Shown piece after piece: positions 23,798-36,191 of a DNA stretch of 64,000 nt (position 1 is its first letter; each line of letters opens with the position of its first letter). Both the position numbers and the translations under genes were made by a program. Under the pieces are notes generated by a model, which saw only the letters and a list, made by a program, of their open reading frames with translations, did no database searches and was not told the origin of the DNA. Source of the DNA: Termitomyces sp. T153 (taxonomy: Eukaryota > Basidiomycota > Agaricomycetes > Agaricales > Lyophyllaceae); contig JACKQL020000003.1 in NCBI GenBank assembly GCA_018296165.2, forward strand, positions 1,571,686 through 1,635,685, given 5' to 3'.

Positions 23798-25350
23798 TTC
23801 AATGAGATCAAGTGTCTTACGTAATTTACCTTCCCTTGATGACTCGGATGCATGAACAACGGTACGAGCCAACCATATACAGGAACAGTCATCTGTGAAA
23901 TCGGTGCACGGGAAGTTTCCCAATTCTCGTCGAGAAGTCTCAAATTCCAGGAGCTTATAGGTGGTATTCATTTTTTCAATGCCTTGCATCGTTCTCATTT
24001 ATTTTTGAGACGCGATTTGCAAGTGCCTTGTCAGATCTACAGTTCTAGGTTGGAGATTCTTCAACGCTGGCAATGACAGTTAGGCGAAATCCTACGCTTC
24101 GTTATCCTAACTTTCATCTCATGAGGTCCGACTGAGATCGAGGTTTTCTGTTTCACCCTACGCTAAAACACTGACCGACTCGGGGCATCGGCTTGTACAG
24201 TATAAGTATGCCATCCTGCTATTCATCTGCTTAGAAATCGGCTTACAACTCTTCATTCTTGTTCACCAATTCTTGCGAAAGCTGGTGAACCGCACCCGGG
24301 ACCATATGACCTCGATTTCAGGAATGAACGGAGCCTCGTATACCTAGTGAACAAACATTGACATTGTATCTGGCATTGAAGATCGGAAAAAGCTTCAGCC
24401 TGCATGAATGTCCTCCTCTGGAGAAGCCGTTCTGGATATTTGAAAATTATTCCCGTGTCTCGGCCTGTTTTCACAAGGACAGAACCTGGCCATGTCAGTC
24501 TCTCCACCAACATAGCAATCCAAGCTTTCCTGTGCCTTGCTCTCATTGCATGTATGATACTCGCGGTTTTTGCACAAGCTTCTGTGGTATGTTCTTGGCA
24601 TAGTCCTTGAAATTGTAAGCAACTAGTCTCGTGTACATTCATGCAAACAGGAGCCGGGCAGCAAATATTTTTACACCGATCTCGGAACGGTGGAATTGTA
24701 CGGTCGTCATAGCCTCTGTTCCAAATGCGATCCTTGCGTGAAGGTCCATTGACACCGTATTCAACTGTCGCAAATTGAAATGGACGTTCCATTGTTGCAG
24801 TGAGTCAGTCTCATTTTGTCCGGTACATTTTCTCATAAACATCTTGGCCTTCTCATTCTCGTCAATTGTTTCTTTGTGTCTTTCGTCGGTATCCGTCGGT
24901 TCAGTCATTGCGTCTTTGATCATCCTTCAAAATTGACAGATGCTCAAGTGATGGCTACGATGCGTCTTGGCAACCTTTTAAAAAGGAAAGGTCTGGGACA
25001 GCTATCCACGCTCATCTTAATGACTTGGAGAGCTCGATACACTTCTGCCTATACGGTGAATGTTGACAGTTCACACTCTCTGTTCAATCCTTTACGGCAT
25101 GTAACAAGATTAAGTTGTTTTGTTTAGGCCCTGAATCGTTATCTGCTTTCGCGGGTGTCATGTTGATGAGTTTGCTCGTCGTTTTGGAATGACGTTGTCT
25201 TGAGCATTCTTCCATTTTTCGAATGCCTTCAGGCTCCAATGGCTAGCGGACCGGGCGAGACTTGTTCTGTCCTGTTCGTTGAGCCAAGCCCTCTGTACCG
25301 GTGATAAAAGGTCACTCAACAACTGGCTTTCGTTACTGCAAACACCCACC
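23798..25350. other. Divergent intergenic region, EMC2 / pectate lyase
   Basis: Carries the promoters of two divergent genes. Frames of 60-179 codons occur on both strands but overlap one another, and none shows a domain, signal peptide or believable splice pattern. No RNA gene recognised. Confidence 0.45.
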
Positions 25351-26675
25351 ATGGTGTGCGTTCAGCTTCCCTCGTTCATCCTCCTCGGCGCTACCCTTGC
25401 TTTGGCCGAACCGTAAGTCATGGTCCTCTCCAGTTGAGAAGTCAGCGAAAAGCGTTCCTTCTGAACAGCATCGCGACATTACAACGCCGCACCGCGACTA
25501 ATGTCTTCCCGACTCCTCCCACTACGAGTTCCTTGAGTTCGGCCATCAATGTTGCGGCCGGAACGACCTTTACCCCTTCTCAGCCATACACCAGATACGA
25601 CCGTGGCTCCGGTGCATGTAGTGGCCAGTCAGAGGGAGGTGACTCCGACGCTGTCTTCATTCTTCAAGAGGGTGCAACCTTGAGTCGCGTCGTCATTGGT
25701 GCCAATCAAGCTGAAGGTGTTCATTGCCTTGGTAGGGATCGTCGCAGGTAGAACGCGGTTGTCCATTAACAATTTACAACAGGTTCCTGCACTTTGGATC
25801 ATGTCTACTTCGAGGACGTCTGCGAGGATGCCATCACCCTGAAACAGAAGAGTGGAACTTCTCGCATCAACTACGGAGGTGTATGTCCTTGCATCCTGAC
25901 CACTTTTTACGTTTATACTAATATTACATCCATATAGGCCAAGGTGAGTGATGGCGGAACAAACGAAGGTTTTTTTTTATTCATGTCAGCGTTCTGTTGT
26001 TTTTAGCATGCCGATGACAAAGGTTGTTTTATCCTGGATATATCACCTTGAAAGCTCACTTGTTCTATTATAGTCATCCAGCACAACGGAGGCGGAACGG
26101 TCATCGTTAACTCCGTATGCCCTGGGCTTCTTTTTTCACGCGTGCTCGCTCATGAAGCTATTATTCCTTCCAGTTCTATGTCGAAGATTTCGGAAAGCTT
26201 TATCGCAGTGTGCGTTCCTTTACTCACGTCCTTTTCTTGACCTGAGCTGATTGGTACAAACGTACTAGTGTGGAAACTGTGGTACCCAGTACGCGCGCCA
26301 TGTCGAAATCAATGATGTCTGGGCTGTCGATGGTTCTGCGCTTGTGGGCATTAACACGTGAGTGTCCTAAGCTTCTGCGTTGCCTTGGTCTTGACGTTCT
26401 CTCGCAGGAATTATGGAGAGTAAGTCCCAGCTTCTCGTTTTTCATCGAAGACATGCCTGACTTGCTCTCTAGTACTGCTAAAATCAGGACGACACAAGTG
26501 GACGATGTTAAGACCATCTGCCAGAAGTACACGGGCAATGACGATGGAGATGAGCCAGAAGAGAATGGCAGCGGCCCTGACAGCAGCGTAAGCTCTTCAA
26601 AAATTTGAAATCCTACTCGCTTCTAAGATGGTGCAGTACTGCTTATATTCGTCGTCGGACATCACTCAACTTTGA
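25351..26675 (+). CDS. Secreted pectate lyase, polysaccharide lyase family 3
   Basis: Cleaves de-esterified pectate by beta-elimination outside the cell, with calcium. Eleven exons: 25351-25412, 25469-25731, 25783-25880, 25938-25943, 26007-26022, 26074-26114, 26174-26209, 26269-26357, 26408-26419, 26473-26587, 26637-26675; 777 nt, 258 residues, normal for PL3. A hydrophobic signal peptide (about 1-21, ending ALAEP) is followed by an Arg-Arg Kex2-like site. Family motifs: [61 protein letters not shown], plus a Cys near the end ([12 protein letters not shown]). The tail carries an acidic Asp/Glu/Gly-rich insert. Exons of 6, 12 and 16 nt are needed to keep the conserved core in frame, and phase is consistent at all ten junctions. 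Confidence 0.92.
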
Positions 26676-27169
26676 GAAAAACGAACTCAAGTACATACAT
26701 ACGTTTATGTACGACTGTGAAAGCTCATCCGTCTGAATTTCGGTCTGCGTATCTTTTTTCACACTTAAATCGTTGATATCTGTTTTAAGTACCATCAACT
26801 TGTATCAATTGCAAGCCTTTCTTCCCAAAACGAGCCTTTAGCTTTAACAATGAGACCTCGTGCGTAAGGACCATATTCTCTACCAGGCCATAACTTCTGT
26901 GTAAGTATTCGAGCGTTCGCAACATACTGCTTCTATCCATTCCTTGCCCACACAGAGGCTCGGAGTTTGAAGACTTACCTCCAATTCTAATCCAATTACG
27001 CAATTAGATCTTAGATCAGGAAATTCCCAGCCCACGTGGTTCCGGATCCTTCATAACCGCCATCCTTACTTAACGCGTAACACTTCTTAAAGTTCGGGCC
27101 GCTGTCGATATCGTCAACATAAGATGCTCGTCCAACAATCAAACGCCTCATTCTTCCTATCGCTTCGAT
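26676..27169. other. Spacer between pectate lyase and MFS gene
   Basis: Non-repetitive, CpG-containing. A 72-codon minus frame (27003-26785) has no recognisable features. Presumed terminator and promoter DNA. Confidence 0.5.
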
Positions 27170-29816
27170 ATGAGTCCCACGTCTGTCCTTGAGGAGAATA
27201 AAGTGGGGGCAGAGGGTACCTTCTACCAGGCGCAGCTAAGACTCAAGCCTACAAGAAATCACTTTTTTGCGCCCGTAGACCTTGTGCATGCAGAAGCCGT
27301 GCACCGTGATGCAGAAACCGTCGAATATAGTGATGAGGAAGAAGTCAGCCTTACACCATCTCGTCTGGGTATCTCGTCTAACTCGTTTCACTTCCAAAAG
27401 AGACAAGTGAAGCGTAAGATTGACACAACCATACTTCCGCTCGTGATCTGCAGGCGGGAACCTATTTTCTATGCAATGCCTCTGCTAACAATGACTTGAT
27501 AGTTTTGTTTGTTGGTAACTTTCTCAACGCATTATCGTATCCTATTGAACATTCTTTGCGATCTTGTCCAGTCAATCAATTCGGTTTGTTGCTTGTGACT
27601 GGGAAATAGTATCTATCTTCTAACTGATATATCGATATATCATCAAGACCGAACGAACATGTGCGCCCTCAGCTAGTTTGATACAGGTCGCCTTAATGAT
27701 AATCTGACTGTCGCAGTGGTAATGTTCATGTTATCGAGGCATTCAATGACAATTATGTGCGTTCTCGCCTCCCTATTTTTTCCCTATCCTTCTGAACCCA
27801 TATATCAACTTTAAGGGAGTTTCAACTAACGCCAAATGGACCCTTGCATTGAGTATCTTCTATGTTGGATACTGTGAGTATCAACTTGCGCAAACTTATG
27901 TTTCATCCTTTGACAATTCCTAGGTCTTCTTGAAATACCTGCCAACAGTAAGGCACAGTCTTTTTTGACCCTTCGAAGGCCTTCTGAAGCGATTGCCAGT
28001 CCTGCAAAGGCGTATCGGGGCCAATAGATTGTAAGCCACTTGCCCGTCTTACAACTACGTAGGGAAATTTGATCAAAATAAACAGCTTCTTCCTCTCACT
28101 GACGGAGTGGGGCATAGTATCCCTCTCCTTTGTGTATGCAAAAGGGTATAGAGGTCTCCTCGCATTAAGGTGATTTATCCCAGTGGCCGATAGTTACCGA
28201 CTTTTGAAAGCTTTTTCGTTGAAGGATACTATTGGGAATCGGAGAGGCAGGATATTATGCTGGGATGATCTATTATATGTCGTTCTGGTACAAGAAGTGC
28301 GTTCTCCAAGCATGTCTCGCTGTCGATTGACATCAATGTGCTTCCTTGTATACTAGGCATGAACTCGCAATACGTATTAGGTGTGAAATCGATTACTCAG
28401 GTAATTACAGGTTTATTCAGGATAATTTTGGTGGAAATTCTAGCCTCGGTATGACTGGGACCCTGCCAGGCGCGTTTGGGGTGGGTTAGTAACTGACAAC
28501 GATAATCTTTTGTACTTATCTATATATTCATTTGCCAGGGTCTTATTGCCTTTGGGCTTGTCAGAGCACATACTTCTATCCTCGCCGGGTTAGTCGCCCC
28601 TCACAGTTTTTCTTCTCTCGTTCACAGTAAACTTTGCATTGCAGATGGCAGTTTCTCTTCCTGGTAATGCGCGGCTGCCAAGATATCCACGTTATTCTCA
28701 CTTTTGCTAAAAGATTGAAGCAATACCGACTCTAGTCATGGCATTAACAATTCTAGTCTTTCTTCCCTCATTCCCCTTCATGGCGAGATTTCTCACTCCT
28801 CGCGAACGAGCCATTGCTCAAGCAAGACTAAATCGAGACCACAAACCACAGTCACATGGGGGAATGACAGGCTGGCAAGGTTTCAAAGCCGTCATTGCTG
28901 ATCCTAACGCATGGCTGTTTGCTCTGATATATGCGAGCTGTGAGTCAACTGTCACTTCTTTCTCACTGGTAGAAGTATTGAGCTTATAGTCAATGTCGGG
29001 GTCGCCACTATATCTTATTTCCTACCTACAGTAAGGATTCAATTGCGATCCTTTGTCAATTTTTGATCCATATTGAGAAACGTAGTTGATAAAAGACCTT
29101 GGATTCTCATCCATTGACGCCCAAGGCCTTACGGTTGCTCCTTACGTCGTTGGCTGGTTTATGGTGTTCTTCCAGGCTTGGCACAGCGATCGTACCAAAG
29201 ACAGAGGATGGCACATTATGCTGTCTTGTTCTATTTCCTTCATCGGATATATCATCCTCGCCACAGCTGTTCAGAAAAGCGTTGGTGCCGCTTATTTTGC
29301 TCTTTTTTTAGTTGTAGGCGGAAATTACAGTCTTTTCCCACTCGTCATGTAAGATGTGCAAACTACTTCTGCTCCTGCTGATTTTCTCTGTGCGCGAAGG
29401 AGCTGGGCTGCGAATGTGTTCTCACCGACCTCGAAACGTGGGGTGGGAACGGCGTTTATTGTTTCTATCTCCAATTGTATTTCAATGTTGGCCTCTCCCC
29501 CATATCACCTTGTGAAATTATTGACTGTCTTGAAGTGCCTCTCCCCAAATTTACTTTGATTCTGAAGATTCATTCCGAAAGGGGCATGCTATCTCTGCTG
29601 CGTTCGTACAAACTATAACTATTTGTGTTAAATGTTCTCAACACAAGTTATTCCAGGTGCCTCTTTCTGTCATTTTGTGCTGCATTTGCTTTGCGCACTC
29701 GACTTTCATTAAAGAATAAGCGAAATGGAGAGGCGTTGATGGTAATGTCACTTAAAGAAGAATCATCTGTCTCAGAGGTGTGGGACAGTGATCCACGTTA
29801 TGTCTTTATGACTTGA
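27170..29816 (+). CDS. MFS transporter, allantoate-permease (Dal5/ACS) type
   Basis: Plasma-membrane proton-coupled importer of small organic anions; the substrate cannot be told. Many short exons separated by 45-70 bp introns. Recognisable order: cytosolic N terminus with RDAETVEYSDEEE (27170-27343); RQVKRKIDTTILPLV (about 27401); GNVHVIEAFNDNY (27717 on); AKWTLALSIFYVGY; IPANSLLKRL; WGIVSLSFVYAKGYRGLLALR; ILLGIGEAGYYAGMIYYMSFWYKK; LGMTGTLPGAFG; then the loop FLTPRERAIAQARLNRDH and the second half (YVVGWFMVFFQAWHSDRTKDRG, SWAANVFSPTSKRGVGTAF). It ends SDPRYVFMT, the family's typical C terminus, at the TGA 29814-29816. The exon for the first membrane helix (about 27440-27716) could not be resolved with canonical splice sites, so the gene may be damaged there. 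Confidence 0.82.
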
Positions 29817-31030
29817 TTGTTGTAACAATTATTTCATCCTTTTGAATATGTGTTCTTTCTCACGTTCTACTACGAATTGTCAACAGTCCGGACTCAACAT
29901 TGAGCCGTTTTTGATCTCAATGCAATACCGTTGAGTATGGGATGTTGACGAGCACAGCAGTCCTGAGATCTGGAGAAACCTTTGTTGGGAGACATTCCAC
30001 TAACCCACGTGCAGCCTTGTGGTTGGTTCTAATCCCACAGATACATCACTGGCAGACCAACCTCTTCACATGCATAAATCTATTATGTCAGCTTGAGTAA
30101 GTGGCCACCACTTCTGAATGGTATGTTCAAAGTCCAGACCATAACACAGAGAGGTTCCCTTACTCTCATCCTCCACTGACATGTCCAAACAAGACCATCA
30201 TACAAAAAAGGCAACACTTCACATGCTTCAACAGACTTTGCCAAAGTTTAAGCTGAAGTTACAATGACATGGTGATGGTTGAGTTTATTGAGTCTCTCCT
30301 GTAGTGTACTTATTAGTGGAATATGTACAGTATATCTCAACCTAGTCAGACTTCTTTTCCAACTTGTTACTTTAATAACAGAGATAGAAATCTATTTTCA
30401 CTGTCAAAGCTTTGAAACAGTAGAAACTTTGGAACATGTACAGGGCTTGAGGATGCACAAGCACATATGCATGTTCAAGAGTCAAGTGTGGCATGACATA
30501 TATTTCAAAGGCTGAGTGGAGCAGGAACATTACAGAAGGCTGCTGCATTCTGAAGGCTAAAGTAGGTTAGCATGTTGCAGGTCACTGGGAAGACATAGGG
30601 AGTGGGAGATTACTTACAAGGCATCTTGCTTGTGTCACTTAGGAGATAGAAAGGGCAGAAATTAGAGGGAAATAGTGGTACAGAGAGGATAGTGATGTTG
30701 GATTATGATTATGATTAACAGTTGTCAGATCAACAAATAAACAAATATGCTTTATATGCTATATAATACACATGATTTTTGGATATTTGCTATTTGAGGA
30801 ATGTCAGTGGTGGGGGAGAGTTGAGTCAGCTCATACAGAGTCTATACAAACAAATATCAGTATTGATAGATACCTCAGTCCTGTATAAATGACTGAGGGT
30901 GCTGTTTCTATGTAGTCCAAATATATATGTTTTCATTTCATTGTCCATTCATTTCTAAGTTATTCATTGTCCAAGTGTGAACAGGTGCAATGCAGCTCTG
31001 ACAGAATGTGAAGAGTGGCCTGGCAAAACG
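29817..31030. other. Transition from MFS gene into the second relic island
   Basis: CpG sites vanish from about 29990. No protein family is recognisable up to the chromodomain relic at about 31035. The stretch 30872-30900 holds a hairpin like that of the copia LTRs. Confidence 0.45.
30872..30900. repeat. Possible remnant of a copia-2-like LTR (hairpin)
   Basis: ACCTCAGT, a 12-nt loop ending AAATG, then ACTGAGGGT. It closely matches the copia-2 LTR hairpin including the ATAAATGACTGAGGGTG side. Flanking sequence is only weakly similar, so the full extent of the remnant is unclear. Confidence 0.4.
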
Positions 31031-31034
31031 AGTG

Positions 31035-31275
31035 TAATCCTGGATAGTTGTCTATTCCAGTGACAACTACAATACAAGGTGAAGTGGAAGGGCTATGGAA
31101 TTGAGGATATCTCCTAGGAATTGTGGGAGAATGTACATGCTCCAGGGCTCATCAAGGAGTTCCACAGGACACACCTAAATGCTCTGCATGCCATACAAGG
31201 AATCTATCCTATTTCACCAGTGGACAGGGCAATCGGGGACTTTTTCTACCCTGCATGTCAAAACGCCACATGCTA
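31035..31275 (+). pseudogene. Gypsy (family C) pol C-terminal chromodomain relic
   Basis: The plus frame reads ILDSCLFQ, then QLQYKVKWKGYGIEDIS (stop), ELWENVHAPGLIKEFHRTH: the chromodomain of chromovirus Ty3/gypsy elements (usual form YLVKWKGYG...WEPxENLxNAPELIxEFH). It is followed within 50 bp by a G-rich polypurine tract (AAAGGGGGGG, 31276-31285) and an LTR start. The rest of pol is not recognisable upstream. Confidence 0.8.
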
Positions 31276-31288
31276 AAGGGGGGGTGAT

Positions 31289-31659
31289 GTCAGGGGACTT
31301 CCATTTCTGACCTCTGTAACTTGTTCCAGCATCTCTGCAGCCTGTCCAACATCTCTGGAGCATGTCCTAGAATTCTGGAGATCTCTGGAAACCCACAGAA
31401 CTTTCTGTATTACCTCATCAGTCATTGTTCTAGGGTTAGGGCTTGCTCCAGCCTTCTGTACAGTAGTTCCAACACCTCTGCTGCTCACTGATGTGCTGCA
31501 CTGAGCAGCAGGGATTCTTAGACTTGTTCTCTTTGGATTCCCCTCTGCTAGGTAATTAGTTACTGATTGTATCATTGTCTACTTACTAATATACTTTGGA
31601 TTCTCCTCTGCTAGCTGTGTGACTCAGATCCACCACCCCGGAGGGAGGTTGCCCTTACA
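31289..31659 (+). repeat. Gypsy C 3' LTR
   Basis: 371 bp, TGTCAGGGGA... to ...GGTTGCCCTTACA, immediately after the polypurine tract. Start and end match the LTR at 36192-36632. It contains a direct duplication of CTTTGGATTCYCCTCTGCTA (31531-31551 and 31594-31614). Confidence 0.8.
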
Positions 31660-34459
31660 GTTTCTTCATCTGAGTATTCATGAAAAGAATTTTTCTTGTC
31701 ATTAACTTCCACCTCTTCATGTATTGTGGCCAAGTCTGTCTCACCATCACTACTCTGAACTTCATCACTACTCACTATACCAAAGCTTGTTCGGTCTGAA
31801 TGAGCAATGATCAAGTGACTTCTTGTATAGAGTGATGCCCAATTCTGCTGCCTGTAACTCTGACAAACATATCTCCCTCAACAAATCTGTACAAATGAGA
31901 AATCCTAAGGTTAATTTTGTCTATAATATTATTTGGTTAGGTGCACTCTCATATTGACATAATACTGCTCATAATCCAGATTTCCTTCATCCTTGCACTG
32001 TGCAATTGATGGACCCAGGAGATAATCAATGCAAGGGCCTGCAAAATGTGGAATGAGGTGAATTGCATGAATCACATCATTGGGATCAGCAAAACCAGAT
32101 GCATTGTCACTCTTCAAGAAACAAATTTGATACATGCATTTTGCAAAGAACCCTGATTGAGCAGTGAAATCTAAACCATACCATTGGCCCATAGAAACTC
32201 TATTCATTGGAAATTCTGGCCCTCATCAAGGCAAAGTAGAGTATGAAATATCCTCACAACATGGAAATACCAGTAAGGATGGGAGTTATCTTCATTCTTG
32301 TTTAATAGAACCATGACATCAGAGCATTGATTAGGATTAATAGTGTCTTGATCTCAGCAATTGTCATATGTGGTGAAACTAATATGTAATGTTTTGTGTT
32401 CATAGATCAAGTTGTCTCAAATGATAAGCTGCTTGCAATGTTTGTTTGTAATCTCTTTTGTGTCCAGAAGGTTCAAGAGGTGAGTCAAGAAGTGATTCTT
32501 CAGGTTACCAGCAAAACCCTGGATGCACTATCTAGTTACTTTTGAAGCTAATTGGGTCATATACATTACCTTTATTGCTGAGTCATCTTGATTATCCTTG
32601 ATCCACTTGAGGAGATTCAAAGAGGTAAGTTTTGTCTTCAAAATGTAATGGTGCTCTTCTGGATTGGTTGGTGGGAGATCTTCTTCTTCCACCACATCAT
32701 TCATCACCTGTTTCATCACTTGTGCTCTGGCCACACATTGCTCATGCTGGGCAATTTGATTTTTGAACTGATTCTTGTTTGTTCAGGCATAGAACACCTT
32801 GACACATTTATGTTCTTGCTCACCCTATAATAGTGTCAACAGCATTTCTAGAACACACAGGCAGATGTACAATCTGTGTGGAGTATGAATCTGTTGTTCT
32901 AAATTGTTCTATAGACATCAGATAATGCACTATAGAGTGCATATTTGGAGTGTTGATGTTGAACAATTGCTTCTTCTGGTTTTGATTCTCAATCAAGTCA
33001 ACCATCTCTTTGGCCTTCTCATTGTAGTTGTTTTTGGCTGAGGTTTCTCATGCATTGCTTCTCAGGCTTTCTTTGCTGCTCCAGCCACTTGGCAACAAGT
33101 ACTGCCATCTACTTCACTTGGCATCTGGCATGTTTCAAAAAGTTTGGATCCCTTAGTCAAAAAAATGCAAATGTGTTGTGTGAAAGTTCTGGTCATTGCT
33201 CAAAAGATGTTGAGAGACCAGTCAGTGTGAAGCTGCATCTTGGCAGATGCATGCCAAGCTGCTGATAAACAATAAGTTTTGTATCTTGCTGTCAATTGAC
33301 CAACTGGTTTGAACAAAGAGACCTTTGAAACAAGGTCCTGCAACCTGTTTTTGTAAGCCAAAGCAAGTACAAAGACACAGATGGTTAATATACCTGGAGT
33401 AAGTCTTCAAAACCTCTTGCACCCATGCTCTTCATGGCAGATGCATTGTTTCAAAATTTCTGAATTGTTTTGTGTCCAAAAGGCAAAACTTGTCAATACC
33501 TTTGATTGATTGGTATTGATTTTAATAAGTGTTCATGTATTATGAGTAATATAGCATACCTTGATCCAATTTGGCCACTGATTCTGATCCATACATATGT
33601 AGCATACAACCAAATGTGTAAATATACTTTGCCACACCCCAAATGCAATTTTGTACATGACATCACATACATTGAACAGATTAATGTAGTCCTCCTGACT
33701 TGTCAGGAGGAATTGCAAAAAAACCATTCTAATAGCAATTACATGATATGTTGATGTGGGTTGAAAATTATTACTTACTTTAACAAGAACAAGTGATTGG
33801 CCAAGTATTCTATCTATGGTCTTTCCATTGATGGTGTATCTGTCTTCAAATACTTTTTTCAAGCTTTCTTGATGTGTGACTGTTGGGCAAGACTGTCAAC
33901 TCATTGTCTCAATGACCAAATTATGTTATGAAGTTTTGTGCCAAGCCTCAACACCTGTGCAATCATGATTTGACATGTAACATCTAACCAAGTACCAATG
34001 TCCTTTATACCAGCTACCAATACCCTTCAAAATATGAGTAACTATTGAAAGAGAAGCAAATTAGTAAAGAATCATACCTTTCTTTGTAGTCCACCAAATA
34101 TGAAAAAAGTGCAGATATAGTCTTTGTGAGATACCATCACCACATTTCAATATCAAGCCATTTATATATATATATGTTTCTAAATTCATCTGTAAGTAGC
34201 TGTTTCCAAACAGCTTAAATAAGTTCATGATAAAGGAACATGACAATTTCTGGAGTTGGTTGTGTGTTGAAAGGTTTGTGATATTGGTCTTTGACAAGGT
34301 CTGGAAGCTGTGAGAAATCATCAAGACAAAAATCCACAATGTAAATCAGACCTACTGTAGGTAGGTAAGCAAGATGACATGCTGAAAATGTATGGGCAAC
34401 CTTGGGAGGCTGTGGCTCAATCACACAACTAGCAAAGGGAAATCCAAAGTCTATTCAGT

Positions 34460-36100
34460 ACTATACAGTGTACTCTGGGTGTCTGTTGTCTCAATTTCTA
34501 CCTGTAGCTTCAGGGAGTTGTTAGAAGGGGTGGAAGCAACAACATAGCAATGAGGGAGATGGTGTTCCCATGCAGGAATCCAGAGGCATGGGCTAGGAGG
34601 TGTGCTTCCAGCAGAGACATTAGCTAGAGAGGGAGTTTGTATGTCTGAGGAGGGGCTTATTGTTTTGGGCATAGTATCAACAATGGCAACAGATATATTT
34701 GATTCTACAGACAGAGTGGCAAAACAATTAGCACTAGGCAACAGGGGCATACAGGTCATCCATTACTCTTTAAAAAATCCTCAGACTCTGTAAGGACCTC
34801 CTCCAATACCTTGGCCACTTCATTGGACTGGACAGCTATAGGTGCATCTGGAGAGGGGGTTCCCATTGCATTTAAGGCTGTGAGGAGTTAGATGAGCAGC
34901 TCTTTTTGCTCCAATGCTGACAGGTAGCAAATCTCTAGTCTTTAAGGACAGTAGCAGGCAAAATAACCAGCCTTTCCACAGCATTGACACAGCAGGGGAG
35001 TAGAGGACCACTGTTAGGGGTGTCAATATCCATTGGGACTCCTTGGGGCAGGGAGTGCAAGGGAGCAACATGGGATGGAAGGGGAAAAGTTGCACCTACT
35101 TGTGGCACTGCTGGAGCAGGCATGGAAGGAGGAGCTCAGGAGGTGAACCCACCATAAGAGAAAGGAAATGTTGAGGGTTGCATCCATTGCAGCTCATGTT
35201 GCAGTTCCATCAACTGCCACTGCTCACATGCCACCTTGTACCAGGTATTGATATGCTTATCATCTGGGTGCATCTCTGCCATACTGTTTATGTGATCCTA
35301 AGAGAGGGGTGGAGTTCCACAGAAGGTTAGGCAAAGTTGCAAACCATTCAGATATTCTGTCTGTTCAACTAAGGTATAAAAAGAGTCAATGTACTTGTCA
35401 AGTGACAGCTTCCCTTGATCATACTGTATTCAGTCTTGAAGGCAAAGAGCTGCAGTTTTGGTGGGGTTAAGGGAGAAGAACTCAGCTTGGAACTCCTTCT
35501 TAAACTCCATCTAGCCAGAGAAACTCTCAACTCCTTCTTGGCATCAAAAGATATGCAGCGCATAGGTTGAGACTCAGCCAGTCTTCATGTAGGAGAGAAC
35601 CTAGGCAATTTTCAAGGCATCTGAGGTGAAGGCTTCACTGCTCAACTGGATATAGGTGATACAGGACTGGAGGAAATGTTCTCCAACCTTACAATCTCCA
35701 TCATACATATCAGGGAGTGCAGGATGAGGGAGTTTGGAATGAGGAGCTGAAAGGCCTGAACCAGATGCAGATGCAAACTGTTCTGCAGCAGCTGGAGCCA
35801 GGAAGCCTGAGCTAGGTGCAGACACAAACTGTTCTGCATCTGCTGGGGGCATAGGAGGTGTGGTAGCAGCAAGGGGAAGATGTTCCAAGAGGGCTTGAAG
35901 AGAAAGGGACACTGCTTCAGTAGTTTCATGGAGTCCAGTGAGTTCAGCTGTGTGAGAAGTGAGGGAGGCTTGGCTAAGTTAAACCTGTGTCTCCAAGAAC
36001 AGCAAATGACTCCAGGCATTGTCCTAGGGGCTTGAAGCATCAAGTGGAGGTGCTGGAGGGGTTGGCTGGGTCATAGGAGGAGTACAGAGGGCACTAAGAC
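34460..36100 (-). pseudogene. Gypsy C gag relic
   Basis: Minus-strand pieces: a Pro/Ala-rich start, then DMYDGDCKVGEHFLQSC, LSYMKTG, MEFKKEFQAEFF, YDQGKLSLDKYIDSFYTLVEQTEYL and WYKVACEQW, a Ty3/gypsy Gag (retrotrans_gag) pattern. Next comes PMDIDTPNSGPL and a CCHC-type knuckle remnant near 34960 (CQCCGKAGYFACYC). Frame changes and stops throughout. Confidence 0.78.
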
Positions 36101-36191
36101 ACTGGTGGGAGAGAGACCTTTTGAGGAACCAAGTAAAAGCTCAGGTACTTGAAAAGGGGGCTCCCAGATCAAATCTAGAGACTTGTTCTGC

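Noticed and set aside
24253..24792. 179-codon minus-strand frame between EMC2 and pectate lyase
   Set aside because: No domain, no splice continuity, and overlaps plausible-looking frames on the other strand; likely chance.
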